Under the pieces are notes generated by a model. That model made no database searches and was not told the DNA's origin. It saw nothing but the letters and a program-made list of their open reading frames with translations. From assembly GCF_000826185.2 (NCBI RefSeq), contig NZ_LN648871.1, positions 62,001 to 126,000 on the forward strand: a stretch of DNA of 64,000 bases, written 5' to 3'. Position 1 is the first letter of the stretch. Every line of letters starts with the position of its first letter. Positions 33,345 to 41,939 of this stretch are shown here, in pieces. The DNA comes from Microbacterium gorillae (lineage in GTDB: Bacteria; Actinomycetota; Actinomycetes; Actinomycetales; Microbacteriaceae). The translations under genes were made by a program, and so were the position numbers.

Positions 33345-34262
33345 TCATTCCGCAGCGGGGAGGGCGTCCGCGATCGCGGCGTCGGCGTTCGGCAACGCCC
33401 AGGGGTAGCCGGCCGCGTCCAGGACGGCGGGACGGACCCGCGCGTCGGTGAGCAGCAGTGCGTCCGCCGCCTCGCCGAGAGCGCCGCGCAGCGCCCACGC
33501 CGGAGCCCGGAGGACGTACGGTCGATTCAGGTGCCGCGCGAGGTCGAAACCGATGTCATTCGCGGTCGTCCGGGTCGGGGAGACGAGGTTCACCGGGCCG
33601 GTGAGGCCGTGCTCGATGATGTGCCGGACCGCGCCGACGACGTCCGGCAACGAGATCCACGGCCAGACCTGAGTGCCGCGACCGAGTGGCCCCGACAAGC
33701 CCGCTCGCGTGAGCGCGATCAGCGGCTTGAGCACCCCGTCCGGGTGGACGACCGGTGCCGTGCGCAGCAGGGTGACCGCGGCGGTGTCGGCGGCCCGCCG
33801 GGCCGAGCCCTCCCACTGCTCGCACAGATCGGAGAGGAAGCCGCGTCCTCGCCGCGAGGATTCGTCCACCACCCCGGCGGGCGCGGACCCGTACCAGCCG
33901 ACCGCTGAAGCCGAGAGGAAATGCGGTGCGTCCGCGCCCAGCATCCCGACGGCGGCGGCGAGCGTGCGGGTGGGGGACAGCCGGGACCAGAGCAACTCGC
34001 TCCGGTAGTGAGCGGTCCACGGGAGGCGACCGATGGAGGCGCCGTTCAGACCGATGACGGCGCGTGCCCCGGCCAGCGCGTCCGGGTCGAGTGGGCCGGT
34101 GGGGTCCCACTGCACCTCATCCGCTGCCGCCGGTGTGCGCCGCACGAGGTGGGTGACGGTCACGCCGTCCGCGCGCAGAGAAGAGGTGAGGGCGCGTCCG
34201 ATGAGTCCGGACGCGCCCCCGATGACGACGCGGTCGCCGGCCGTGAGACCGAGCTCAGGCAA
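33345..34262 (-). CDS. TIGR01777-type NAD(P)-dependent epimerase family protein
   Basis: A 305-residue SDR-like protein of the YfcH/SulA branch: VVIGGASGLIGRALTSSLRADG dinucleotide loop (pattern GxxGxxG), ARAVIGLNGASIGRLPW, FLSASAVGWYGS with the Tyr, and WPWISLPDVVGAVRHIIEH. Function unknown. No ATG fits; TTG at 34262 with GGAAG 6 nt upstream gives MPELGLTAGDRVV, so it starts 8 nt inside the osmC-like gene and is translationally coupled to it. Confidence 0.85.
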   Translation of the reverse strand: MPELGLTAGDRVVIGGASGLIGRALTSSLRADGVTVTHLVRRTPAAADEVQWDPTGPLDPDALAGARAVIGLNGASIGRLPWTAHYRSELLWSRLSPTRTLAAAVGMLGADAPHFLSASAVGWYGSAPAGVVDESSRRGRGFLSDLCEQWEGSARRAADTAAVTLLRTAPVVHPDGVLKPLIALTRAGLSGPLGRGTQVWPWISLPDVVGAVRHIIEHGLTGPVNLVSPTRTTANDIGFDLARHLNRPYVLRAPAWALRGALGEAADALLLTDARVRPAVLDAAGYPWALPNADAAIADALPAAE

Positions 34263-34680
34263 GCGTGGCTTCCAGCGTGATGTCGATGCCGGAGAGCGCC
34301 TGCGAGACCGGGCAGCCGGCCTTGGCTTCGGCGGCGATGCGCTGGAAGTCCTCCTCGGACAGCCCCGGGACGTCCGCATTGAGGTTCAGGTGGCTTCCGG
34401 TGATGCCGGTACCGGGCTGGAAGGTCACCGACGCCGTCGTGGAAAGCTTCGTCGGCGGGGTGCCGTTCTCACTCAGCGCGTGCGAGAGCGCCATCGAGAA
34501 GCAGGCGGCGTGCGCGCCGGCGAGCAGTTCCTCCGGAGTGGTCGTGCTGGATGAACCCTCGCTGCGGGCCTTCCAGTTGACGTCGAACGTGCCGACGTGC
34601 GAGGTGTCCAGGGACACGGTTCCGGACCCTTCGGCGAGGGACCCGCTCCAGACGGTGGTGGCTTCGCTCGTGACGGACAT
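34255..34680 (-). CDS. OsmC family peroxiredoxin
   Basis: A 141-residue OsmC-type thiol peroxidase. The two redox cysteines lie in AGAHAACFSMALSHAL and EAKAGCPVSQALSG, as in OsmC/Ohr proteins that reduce organic hydroperoxides. It starts MSVTSEATTVWSGSLAEGSG with GGGAGGAG upstream. The downstream epimerase-like gene overlaps its end. A second member of the superfamily (Ohr type) is at 59551-59964. Confidence 0.92.
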   Translation of the reverse strand: MSVTSEATTVWSGSLAEGSGTVSLDTSHVGTFDVNWKARSEGSSSTTTPEELLAGAHAACFSMALSHALSENGTPPTKLSTTASVTFQPGTGITGSHLNLNADVPGLSEEDFQRIAAEAKAGCPVSQALSGIDITLEATLA

Positions 34681-34717
34681 TTTTGTCTCCTCCCGATGGG
34701 GTTCAGTGTTCGCCAGC

Positions 34718-35221
34718 CTATCCGGCGGTCGTGCTCCCCGCGACGGGGCGCCGGCCGAACGCGCGGCGCAGTCCCAGGTACATCAGGCACCCCAGGCACA
34801 GCCCGAAGACGGCGTTCAGGAACGCGGCGATCAGCGCGAGGGCGGCGGCGACCGCCAGGGCGAGCGGCACCCCGATCAGGTGCAGCGCGAGTCCCGCGAC
34901 CGTGATGACCAGGCCGACGCCCTGCGCGAATCGCGGCGGGGCCGGATCCTCGAGTTCGGTGGGCGGCGCGAGCCGGGGAGCGATCAGGCGACGGTAGAGG
35001 ACGCCCGCGGGCGCGGTCCGCGGGGCGAGGACTCCCCAGAGGAACAGCAGCGCGACGAGGGCGAGCACGACGAAACCCGGGTCGAGCACACGCCCGGAGA
35101 TCGTGGGCGAGCGGGACCCGGTCAGCGCGAGGACCAGGGCGATCGCGGTGAGCACGGTCGTGAGGGCGGCGCCGAAGCGCGGCGCGCGCGGATCGATGCC
35201 GCGGGACGGGTTCTCAGGCAT
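34718..35221 (-). CDS. DUF4395 family membrane protein
   Basis: A 167-residue protein with four hydrophobic segments. The family signature is the C-terminal ALIAAFLNAVFGLCLGCLMYLG, with two Cys three residues apart in the membrane, as expected for DUF4395, and IDPRAPRFGAALTTVLTAI near the start. DUF4395 genes often accompany thioredoxin-like genes, as here: the thioredoxin-like gene overlaps its start by 8 nt, suggesting a membrane thiol-disulfide pair. Confidence 0.87.
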   Translation of the reverse strand: MPENPSRGIDPRAPRFGAALTTVLTAIALVLALTGSRSPTISGRVLDPGFVVLALVALLFLWGVLAPRTAPAGVLYRRLIAPRLAPPTELEDPAPPRFAQGVGLVITVAGLALHLIGVPLALAVAAALALIAAFLNAVFGLCLGCLMYLGLRRAFGRRPVAGSTTAG

Positions 35222-35648
35222 GGGCGTTCTCCAGATGACGGGTGATCGAGGCTTCGACGGTGGCGCGGGGGATGGCCCCGGACAGACGCGCGCGCACCAC
35301 CCCGGCGGCGTCCAGGAGCAGGACGGTGGGCGTCTGCAGCACGTGGAAGCGATCGGCGAGGTCCAGCCGATCGGTCAGATCGACGTCGACCACCGCCACG
35401 CCCGCACGTTCGTCCGCGACCCGACCGAGAACCCGACGGACACCCGGGCAGGTGGCGCACGTGCGCGTACTGAACTGCACGAGGGTTGCCGCCGACCCCC
35501 ACCCCGGCGCGCCGAGGACGTGCGGATCCAGCGCCGCGGCAAGGGGAACGGTGCGGGCGGTCCGGGCCCGGTGGCGCTGCCAGAAGCCGATGGCGGAGGC
35601 GAGCGTGAGCACGCCGATCAGGACCAGGACAGCGGTGATGGGGGACAC
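35214..35648 (-). CDS. Membrane-anchored thioredoxin-like protein
   Basis: A 144-residue protein with one N-terminal TM (ITAVLVLIGVLTLASAIGFW) and a thioredoxin fold: LVQFSTRTCATCPGVRRVL with the CxxC pair (CATC), VDVDLTDRLDLADRFHVLQTPTVLLLD with the cis-Pro after T. It should act on the outer face of the membrane. It starts with GTG and overlaps the DUF4395 gene, forming a two-gene redox operon. Confidence 0.87.
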   Translation of the reverse strand: MSPITAVLVLIGVLTLASAIGFWQRHRARTARTVPLAAALDPHVLGAPGWGSAATLVQFSTRTCATCPGVRRVLGRVADERAGVAVVDVDLTDRLDLADRFHVLQTPTVLLLDAAGVVRARLSGAIPRATVEASITRHLENAHA

Positions 35649-35730
35649 GAGCGCTCCTCGGTGCGGGGGGATGCCGCAGGGTGCCGCCCACGCTACGTCG
35701 GTGCGCTCGCCGCCGTCACGCCTGTTACCG

Positions 35731-35770
35731 CATGTGTCCGCGGGTGTCCGTCGGTGTCCGTCGGTGCCCG
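35731..35770. repeat. 10-bp tandem repeat between the ACT-domain and thioredoxin-like genes
   Basis: Four units of the form NCGGTGTCCG follow one another, then CGGG. The array fills the gap between two minus-strand genes and may be a remnant of slippage. Confidence 0.7.
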
Positions 35771-35774
35771 CGGG

Positions 35775-36281
35775 TCAGGCTCCGAAGGTCAGGTCCACCA
35801 TCAGTTCGTCGGCGATGCCCTCCAGCTCGGCGCGCAGCGTGCGGGCCGCTTCGGAATCGGGCACCCGGATCACGGCGTGCGCTGTGAACAGCTCGCCGCC
35901 GCTCATCGGCGCCTCGGAGATCTCGCTGCTCAGGGACTCGATGCTGCCGCCGCAGCGGTGCACGATCGCCGTGATGTCGTGCACGATGCCCGCGCGGTCA
36001 TCGCCGACGAAGTCGAGTCGCACGTGCGTTCCCGACTCGGTGCCCACCGCGCCGCGGTGCGCGGTGATCTCCAGCAGACCGGCCAACGGTTCCAGGGCCT
36101 CCTGCAGACCGTCGGCACGATCCTCCGCGATGTCCACCTCGACGATGCCGGCGAACTTGCCGGCCAGCCGCGCCATGGACGAGGTCGTCCAGTTGCCGCC
36201 GTGCGTGGCGATGATGTCGGACAGTTGCGTGACGAGGCCGGAGCGATCGTCGCCGATGACGGTGAGAACGAGAGTGGTCAC
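35775..36281 (-). CDS. ACT-domain protein, glycine cleavage regulator (GcvR)-like
   Basis: A 168-residue protein made of two ACT domains in tandem: residues 1-80 (TLVLTVIGDDRSGLVTQLSDIIATHGGNW) and 90-168 (HVRLDFVGDDRAGIVHDITAIVHRCGGSIESL). ACT pairs bind amino acids and control enzymes or regulators. GcvR-type proteins regulate glycine cleavage in E. coli; no partner is nearby, so the role is inferred. Start is GTG; TATGAT (36288-36293, minus) ends 6 nt before it. It is divergent from thyX. Confidence 0.85.
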   Translation of the reverse strand: MTTLVLTVIGDDRSGLVTQLSDIIATHGGNWTTSSMARLAGKFAGIVEVDIAEDRADGLQEALEPLAGLLEITAHRGAVGTESGTHVRLDFVGDDRAGIVHDITAIVHRCGGSIESLSSEISEAPMSGGELFTAHAVIRVPDSEAARTLRAELEGIADELMVDLTFGA

Positions 36282-36355
36282 ACCTGGATCATACGGAAGC
36301 CCGCGCCGCGGTGGGGCGGTGCGGGCCGGTCGGAGGGGGCCACTAGTCTGGACCC

Positions 36356-37096
36356 GTGACTGACGCAGAAGCCCCGACCATCGAGTTCCGCAGTGACGTG
36401 TCCGTCGAGCTGGTGCGTTCCAGCGCCTCCGACTCGGACGTCCTGTTCGCCGCGCGCGTGTCCACCGCTGGGGAGAAGACCCTGGAGCAGGCGCAGTCCG
36501 GTGACGGTGCCACCGACCGCGACCGCGGATTGATGAACTACCTGATGCGCGACCGGCACGGCTCCCCGTTCGAGCACAACTCCATGACGTTCTACGTCCA
36601 GGCACCGATCTTCGTGTTCCGCGAGTTCATGCGGCACCGCATCGCGTCCTACAACGAGGAATCGGGCCGCTACCGCGAGCTGCGTCCGGTGTTCTACGTC
36701 CCCGGTCCCGAGCGCAACCTGATCCAGGTCGGCCGGCCCGGCAAGTATGACTTCCACCCCGGTACGGCGGAGCAGACCGCGCTGGTCGAGGAGACCACGC
36801 GAGAGGCGTCGATCCACGCGTTCGAGGCGTACCAGAAGATGCTCGACGCCGGGGTCGCTCGCGAAGTCGCCCGCATCGTGCTGCCGCTGAACGTGTACTC
36901 GTCGATGTACGTGACGATGAACGCGCGGTCGCTGATGAACTTCCTGTCGCTGCGAACCAAGCGCGAGGACTCCACGTTCCCCTCGTTCCCGCAGCGTGAG
37001 ATCGAGATGGTCGCGGAGAAGATGGAGAACTTCTGGCGCGAGCTGATGCCGATCACGGCGGACGTCTTCGACGCCAACGGTCGCGTCGCCCCGTAA
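36356..37096 (+). CDS. thyX: Flavin-dependent thymidylate synthase
   Basis: A 246-residue ThyX that makes dTMP from dUMP using FAD, NADPH and methylene-tetrahydrofolate. The diagnostic motif RHR-x7-S-x-R is seen as RHRIASYNEESGRY. Other blocks are LMRDRHGSPFEHNSMTFYV and NARSLMNFLSLRTK. GTG start with TAGTCT (36344-36349) 6 nt before it. It sits between dapB and dapA as in many actinobacteria and has its own terminator. Confidence 0.97.
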   Translation: MTDAEAPTIEFRSDVSVELVRSSASDSDVLFAARVSTAGEKTLEQAQSGDGATDRDRGLMNYLMRDRHGSPFEHNSMTFYVQAPIFVFREFMRHRIASYNEESGRYRELRPVFYVPGPERNLIQVGRPGKYDFHPGTAEQTALVEETTREASIHAFEAYQKMLDAGVAREVARIVLPLNVYSSMYVTMNARSLMNFLSLRTKREDSTFPSFPQREIEMVAEKMENFWRELMPITADVFDANGRVAP

Positions 37097-37138
37097 CGCT
37101 CTCACTCCCGGCACTTCTGTGCCGCTGTTTCTGCCGTG

Positions 37139-37168
37139 AGCGGGAGCAACCTCCGGGTCGCTCCCGCT
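37139..37168 (+). terminator. thyX terminator hairpin
   Basis: Arms AGCGGGAGC and GCTCCCGCT (9 bp, 12-nt loop) followed by TT, 43 nt after the thyX stop. Confidence 0.7.
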
Positions 37169-37237
37169 TTCGGCATTTCCGGACACCGGGGACTGCGGAA
37201 CTCGGGAGCAAGGGCGCAGACCTCCTAGGCTGGGCGA

Positions 37238-37990
37238 ATGGCGAAGACGGCTCTGATCACGGGTGCGAGTTCGGGACTGGGCGCGGAGTACGCCCGGCAA
37301 CTGACCGAGCGCGGGGGAAACCTGGTCCTCGTCGCCCGTGATCGTGCGGCGCTCGAAGCGCTCGCGACTCAGCTGCGGGCCCGCGGGGCGGAGGTCGAGG
37401 TGCTGGTCGCCGATCTGCTGAAGCCGCGTCAACGGCGGGCGGTCGAAGAGCGCCTGCGTGACGCGTCGCGTCCGATCGATCTGCTGATCAACAACGCCGG
37501 GTTCGGACTGCCGCTGGATTTCGCGACCGTGGACATCAAGCGTGAGATCGACCACCTGGCGCTGCACGTCGAGGTGCCGATGCGGCTCATGCACGCGGTG
37601 TTGCCCGTCATGCGCGAACGCGGGGGTCGCATCCTCAACGTGGCCTCGATCGCCGCCTTCATCCCGCGCTCCACGTACGGGGCCGTGAAGTCCTGGGTGA
37701 TCAGCTTCAGTCGGTGGGCGAACCAGTACTACGACCGGGTGACGGTCACCGCGGTCTGCCCCGGCTACACGCACACGAACTTCCACGAGCGCCTGGGTCT
37801 GCCGCCCGGGAAAGAGGGCGTGCCGGACGCGATGTGGCTCGACGCCCCGCTCGTGGTCCGAGAGTCCCTCCGCGACCTCGCCCGCGGCAAGTCCGTCTCG
37901 ATCCCGTCCCTCCGCTACAAGGTCCTCGCCGCTCTCACCTCCGTGGTCCCCGACTCCCTCCTCACCCGCCTCGGCACCCGCGGCCGCTGA
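37238..37990 (+). CDS. SDR family NAD(P)-dependent oxidoreductase
   Basis: A 250-residue classical short-chain dehydrogenase. Cofactor loop TGASSGLG, LLINNAGFG, catalytic Ser in LNVASIAAF and YxxxK in TYGAVKSWV are all present; VCPGYTHTNFH closes the active site. The C-terminal region (SLRYKVLAALTSVVPD) matches the subgroup acting on long-chain or lipid substrates, but the substrate is unknown. TAGGCT (37226-37231) ends 6 nt before the ATG. It is convergent with the NUDIX gene. Confidence 0.9.
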   Translation: MAKTALITGASSGLGAEYARQLTERGGNLVLVARDRAALEALATQLRARGAEVEVLVADLLKPRQRRAVEERLRDASRPIDLLINNAGFGLPLDFATVDIKREIDHLALHVEVPMRLMHAVLPVMRERGGRILNVASIAAFIPRSTYGAVKSWVISFSRWANQYYDRVTVTAVCPGYTHTNFHERLGLPPGKEGVPDAMWLDAPLVVRESLRDLARGKSVSIPSLRYKVLAALTSVVPDSLLTRLGTRGR

Positions 37991-37999
37991 CCCCCGGGC

Positions 38000-38551
38000 T
38001 CAGGACACGCGGCCGAGGTGGAGGGCGGCGAGGAACAGGGCCGCGAGGGTCTCGCCGTCGGAGATGGCGCCGGTGCGGGCGAGGTCCAGGACCTCGGCGA
38101 ACGGGACCCAGGACACTCGTGTGATGCCCTCACGCCGCTGCTCATCGGACGCCGCGACATCGAACGCGGCGGGAGACAGACCGCGCGCCAGGAACACATG
38201 CTCGGGAGCGTTCGCAATGCCGTTGAGCGCATCCATCCGCCCGATCGCGGTCCACTCCGCGGCGAACAGCCCGGTCTCCTCGGCGAGCTCGCGCTGGGCG
38301 GCTCGCAGCGGTTCTTCGCCGTCCGTGCCTCCACCGGGAACCTCGATCGACTCGGACCGGGTGGCATAGCGTTCCAGCGTCACCAGGCAGACGCGGTCAT
38401 CCTCATCGAGCGCGACCACGAACACGGACGGACGTCGCATCGTGACGACGCCGTAGATGCCGTCGCCGCCGGGGCCGGTCACCTCGTCCTCGCGGACGCT
38501 GATCCAGCGGTTCTCGTACACGGTGCGCGTGGTGCGGGTCTGCCAGGTCAT
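38000..38551 (-). CDS. NUDIX hydrolase (ADP-ribose pyrophosphatase-like)
   Basis: A 183-residue hydrolase. The Nudix box GGTDGEEPLRAAQRELAEETGL matches G-x5-E-x7-REUxEExGU. The N-terminal beta-strand domain and the preceding RYATRSESIEVPGG are typical of ADP-ribose pyrophosphatases. Nucleoside diphosphate sugar hydrolysis is likely. TAGGGT (38558-38563, minus) ends 6 nt before the ATG; dapA is divergent 62 nt away. Confidence 0.9.
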   Translation of the reverse strand: MTWQTRTTRTVYENRWISVREDEVTGPGGDGIYGVVTMRRPSVFVVALDEDDRVCLVTLERYATRSESIEVPGGGTDGEEPLRAAQRELAEETGLFAAEWTAIGRMDALNGIANAPEHVFLARGLSPAAFDVAASDEQRREGITRVSWVPFAEVLDLARTGAISDGETLAALFLAALHLGRVS

Positions 38552-38613
38552 GCCCTCACCCTACGGCCGAGATCGCGGTCATCACGGGCCCGGATCACCG
38601 GTAGCCTGGGGGC

Positions 38614-39591
38614 ATGACGCAAACGAGCAATCCCTTCGGACAGGTGCTCGTCGCGCTCGTCACTCCGATGACGGCCGACGGTGAGGTCGACTGGCCGTCC
38701 GTGGAGAAGCACATGGACAGCGTCATCACCTCCGGCGCGGACGGCATCGTCGTGACCGGCACCACGGGCGAGACCTCCACGCTCACCGATGCCGAGAAGA
38801 TCCGCCTGGTCGAGGTCGGCAAGGACGTCGCCGCCGGCCGGGCCAAGATCATCACCGGTGGTGGGTCCAACGAGACCGCGCACGCCATCGAGCTCTACAA
38901 GGCCAGCGAGAAGGCCGGCGCGGACGGCATCATGATCGTCACGCCGTACTACAACAAGCCGACGCAGGCCGGCATCCTCACGCACTTCCGTCTCGTCGCC
39001 GACGCGACGGATCTTCCGGTCATCCTGTACGACATCCCCGGACGCACCGGCGTCCCGATCAAGTACGAGACCATTCTGCGTCTGGCCAAGCACCCGAACA
39101 TCCTCGCCGTGAAGGACGCCAAGGGCGACTTCAGCGAGGTCAGCCGGGTGCTGAACCAGACCGACCTCATGTACTTCTCCGGTGACGACGCCAACGTGCT
39201 CCCGCACCTGGCGATCGGCGCCACCGGACTGATCGGCGTGACGGCGAACATCGCTGCCGCGCCGTATCGGACCATCATCGACGCGGTCAACCGCGGCGAT
39301 CTCGCGGCCGCCACGGCACAGCACAAGAAGCTCGAACCCCTGGTTCGCGCGACCATGACGCACGTGCCCGGCACCATCGCCGCGAAGTACATCTTGCACG
39401 GGCTGGGACGCATCTCCAGCCCCCGCGTTCGCCTTCCCCTGGTGGGGCCGGAGGAGTGGGAAGCCGCGATCATCGAGGACGAGCTCTCGCTCGTGCGCGA
39501 TGTCGAGGGCGTCGACTTCTCCAACTTCCGCCCGGATCGCAACGCGGCGGCGGGTGGAGCCCTGCCGAAGGTGCACGGCACCACTCGCTGA
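38614..39591 (+). CDS. dapA: 4-hydroxy-tetrahydrodipicolinate synthase
   Basis: A 325-residue DapA, first committed enzyme of DAP/lysine synthesis, condensing pyruvate with aspartate semialdehyde. The TIM-barrel has VVTGTTGETSTLT, the catalytic Tyr in YDIPGRTGVPI, the Schiff-base Lys in AVKDAKGD and GLIGVTANI. TAGCCT (38602-38607) ends 6 nt before the ATG. Nine bases separate it from rnj, so the two are co-transcribed, the usual actinobacterial order. Confidence 0.97.
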   Translation: MTQTSNPFGQVLVALVTPMTADGEVDWPSVEKHMDSVITSGADGIVVTGTTGETSTLTDAEKIRLVEVGKDVAAGRAKIITGGGSNETAHAIELYKASEKAGADGIMIVTPYYNKPTQAGILTHFRLVADATDLPVILYDIPGRTGVPIKYETILRLAKHPNILAVKDAKGDFSEVSRVLNQTDLMYFSGDDANVLPHLAIGATGLIGVTANIAAAPYRTIIDAVNRGDLAAATAQHKKLEPLVRATMTHVPGTIAAKYILHGLGRISSPRVRLPLVGPEEWEAAIIEDELSLVRDVEGVDFSNFRPDRNAAAGGALPKVHGTTR

Positions 39592-39600
39592 AAGGACCTC

Positions 39601-41277
39601 ATGACGAATCCCGTCATCGACCCGCCCGCACTTCCCGCCGCCACTCTCCGTGTCACGCCGCTCGGCGGACTCGGCGAGGTCGGCCGGAACATGACCTCGT
39701 TCGAGTACGAGGGCAAGATCCTGATCGTCGACTGCGGCGTGCTCTTCCCGGAGGAGCACCAGCCCGGCGTCGACCTGATCCTGCCGGACATCCAGCCCAT
39801 CCGGGACCGGATGAGTGACGTCGTCGGACTCGTGCTCACGCACGGTCACGAGGACCACATCGGCGGCGTGCCGTACCTGCTGCGCACCCGCCAGGACATC
39901 CCGCTGGTCGGCTCCGGGCTCACCATCGCGCTCACCGAGGCGAAGCTCAAGGAGCACCGCATCAAGGCGAACACGCGCGTGGTCAAGGAGGGTGAGAAGA
40001 TGTCCTTCGGCCCCTTCGACCTCGAGTTCGTCGCGGTGAACCACTCGATCCCGGACGCGCTCGCAGTCGCGATCCGCACGCCCGCCGGCATGGTGCTGGC
40101 CACCGGTGACTTCAAGATGGACCAGCTGCCGCTGGACGGCCGCATCACGGACCTGCGTGCCTTCGCTCGTCTCGGCGAGGAGGGTGTGGACCTGTTCCTG
40201 GTCGACTCCACCAACGCCGAGGTCCCCGGCTTCACGCCGACCGAGCGGTCCATCGGTCCGGCGCTGGACCAGGCCATCGGTGCGTCGAAGCGTCGCGTCA
40301 TCGTCGCGAGCTTCTCCAGCCACGTGCACCGCGTGCAGCAGGTGCTCGACGCCGCCGCGAAGCACGGCCGCCGGGTCGCGCTGCTGGGCCGATCGATGGT
40401 CCGGAACATGACCATCGCGGAGGACCTCGGCTACCTGCACGTGCCGGATAACGTCCTGATCGAGTACAAGAAGGCCAAGGACCTGCCGGACGACAAGATC
40501 GTCTACATGTCCACCGGCTCGCAGGGTGAGCCGATGGCCGTCCTGTCCCGTATGGCCAACCTCGATCACGCGATCGAGCCGGGCGAGGGTGACACCGTCA
40601 TCCTCGCGTCCAGCCTGATCCCGGGCAACGAGAACGCGGTCTACCGCGTCATCGACGGCCTCACCAAGCTCGGTGCCACGGTCGTGCACAAGGGCAACGC
40701 GAAGGTGCACGTCTCCGGGCACGCCGCCGCCGGCGAGCTGCTGTACTGCTACAACATCCTCAAGCCCCGCAACGTGATGCCGATCCACGGCGAGTACCGT
40801 CACCTGGTCGCCAACGCGAAGCTGGCGCAGGACACCGGCATCCCGGCCGAGCGCACCATCATCGGCGAGAACGGCACGGTCGTCGACCTCAAGGACGGCG
40901 ACGCGACCGTCGTCGGTCAGCTCGACCTCGGCTTCATCTACGTCGACGGTTCGTCCGTGGGCGGCGTCACCGAGGCCGATCTCAAGGACCGTCGCATCCT
41001 TGGGGAGGAGGGCTTCGTCTCGATCATCGTCGTGGTGGACGCCAAGACCGGCCAGATCATCTCCGGTCCGGACATCCACGCCCGCGGCGTGGCCGAGGAC
41101 GACACCGTCTTCGACGACATCAAGCCGAAGATCGTCGCCGCGCTCGCGGATGCGGCGAGCAACGGCGTCCGTGACACGCACGCGCTCTCGCAGATCGTCC
41201 GGCGCACGATCGGTCGCTGGGTCAACCAGCGCCTGCGTCGTCGTCCGATGATCGTGCCGCTGGTCATCGAGGCCTGA
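39601..41277 (+). CDS. rnj: Ribonuclease J
   Basis: A 558-residue metallo-beta-lactamase/beta-CASP ribonuclease acting in 5'-end mRNA decay and rRNA maturation. The metal motif is VLTHGHEDHIGG, with downstream ligands in VNHSIPDALA and ATGDFKMD. The beta-CASP domain includes GRSMVRNMTIAEDLGYL and HVSGHAAAGEL. A C-terminal domain follows residue 460 and ends in RRRPMIVPLVIEA. The ribosome-binding site is GAAAGGA. It is the second gene of the dapA operon. Confidence 0.96.
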   Translation: MTNPVIDPPALPAATLRVTPLGGLGEVGRNMTSFEYEGKILIVDCGVLFPEEHQPGVDLILPDIQPIRDRMSDVVGLVLTHGHEDHIGGVPYLLRTRQDIPLVGSGLTIALTEAKLKEHRIKANTRVVKEGEKMSFGPFDLEFVAVNHSIPDALAVAIRTPAGMVLATGDFKMDQLPLDGRITDLRAFARLGEEGVDLFLVDSTNAEVPGFTPTERSIGPALDQAIGASKRRVIVASFSSHVHRVQQVLDAAAKHGRRVALLGRSMVRNMTIAEDLGYLHVPDNVLIEYKKAKDLPDDKIVYMSTGSQGEPMAVLSRMANLDHAIEPGEGDTVILASSLIPGNENAVYRVIDGLTKLGATVVHKGNAKVHVSGHAAAGELLYCYNILKPRNVMPIHGEYRHLVANAKLAQDTGIPAERTIIGENGTVVDLKDGDATVVGQLDLGFIYVDGSSVGGVTEADLKDRRILGEEGFVSIIVVVDAKTGQIISGPDIHARGVAEDDTVFDDIKPKIVAALADAASNGVRDTHALSQIVRRTIGRWVNQRLRRRPMIVPLVIEA

Positions 41278-41283
41278 GCACCC

Positions 41284-41856
41284 TCAGCTGCCGTCGGGGC
41301 CGCGTTCGTCTTCGGACGGGCGCGGCCCCGACGCATCTCCGCGGTGGTTGTACCAGGCATCGGCACCGTCCACGTCGAGGTCCGGATTCGCTCGCTCCTC
41401 GGCGTTCGTGGCGCGGGCGGACCACCCGGTCATGACCGCGAGTCCGGCGGCGATCACCGCGATCGCGCCGAACAGCGCGAGCTGCAGCCCGGCGTTGTGC
41501 GCGTGCCACATGGTGAGGGCGAGAACCACGATGGCGGCGAGCGCGTTGAGCGCGTGGAAGGCGGGCCAGAGCCACCGTCGTCCGGCCGGAGTCAGTCTCG
41601 AGCGCACGACCCCGAGCACCAGCCCGGTGACCGCGAGCCACAGCACGGGCGTGAGCACGCAGAGCAGCGTGACGAGCGGAACATGCGAGGGGTACCGGTA
41701 GAGGAGCCGGCTGTACTCGATGATCGCATCCGCGTCGTGCCACAGCCTGACCCAGCCGGCGATGTCCTGCGCGACGAAGGCCAGCAGCACCACACTCACC
41801 ACGACGAGCGCGACCCGGTGCGCGGGCCGGGTGGTGCGCGGGGTGGGCTCGGTCAC
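41284..41856 (-). CDS. Hypothetical four-TM membrane protein
   Basis: A 190-residue protein with four hydrophobic segments (VALVVVSVVLLAFVAQDIA, VPLVTLLCVLTPVLWLAVTGLVLG, AFHALNALAAIVVLALTMW, LALFGAIAVIAAGLAVMTGW) and a charged C-terminal tail DDLDVDGADAWYNHRG-like. I do not recognise a family. GTG start with TACCAT (41863-41868, minus) 6 nt upstream. It lies between rnj and a pair of small minus-strand genes. Confidence 0.65.
   Translation of the reverse strand: MTEPTPRTTRPAHRVALVVVSVVLLAFVAQDIAGWVRLWHDADAIIEYSRLLYRYPSHVPLVTLLCVLTPVLWLAVTGLVLGVVRSRLTPAGRRWLWPAFHALNALAAIVVLALTMWHAHNAGLQLALFGAIAVIAAGLAVMTGWSARATNAEERANPDLDVDGADAWYNHRGDASGPRPSEDERGPDGS
41293..41332. terminator. Hairpin at the rnj 3' end, inside the convergent gene
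   Basis: A perfect 12-bp stem GTCGGGGCCGCG / CGCGGCCCCGAC with a 16-nt loop begins 16 nt after the rnj stop. It lies within the last codons of the minus-strand gene, so it could serve both. Confidence 0.65.
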
Positions 41857-41939
41857 GGGGGAATGGTAACCGAGCCGAGCAAGCCGACGGGGATCCGGAT
41901 GCCCGTCATCCGCGGCGGTGGCCTCGTCACACCGCCGGA

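Noticed and set aside
38548..41181. An 877-codon open frame antisense to dapA and rnj
   Set aside because: It mirrors the codon bias of two clear genes; the protein is Arg/Asp/Val-rich with no domain, as expected for antisense frames in high-GC DNA.
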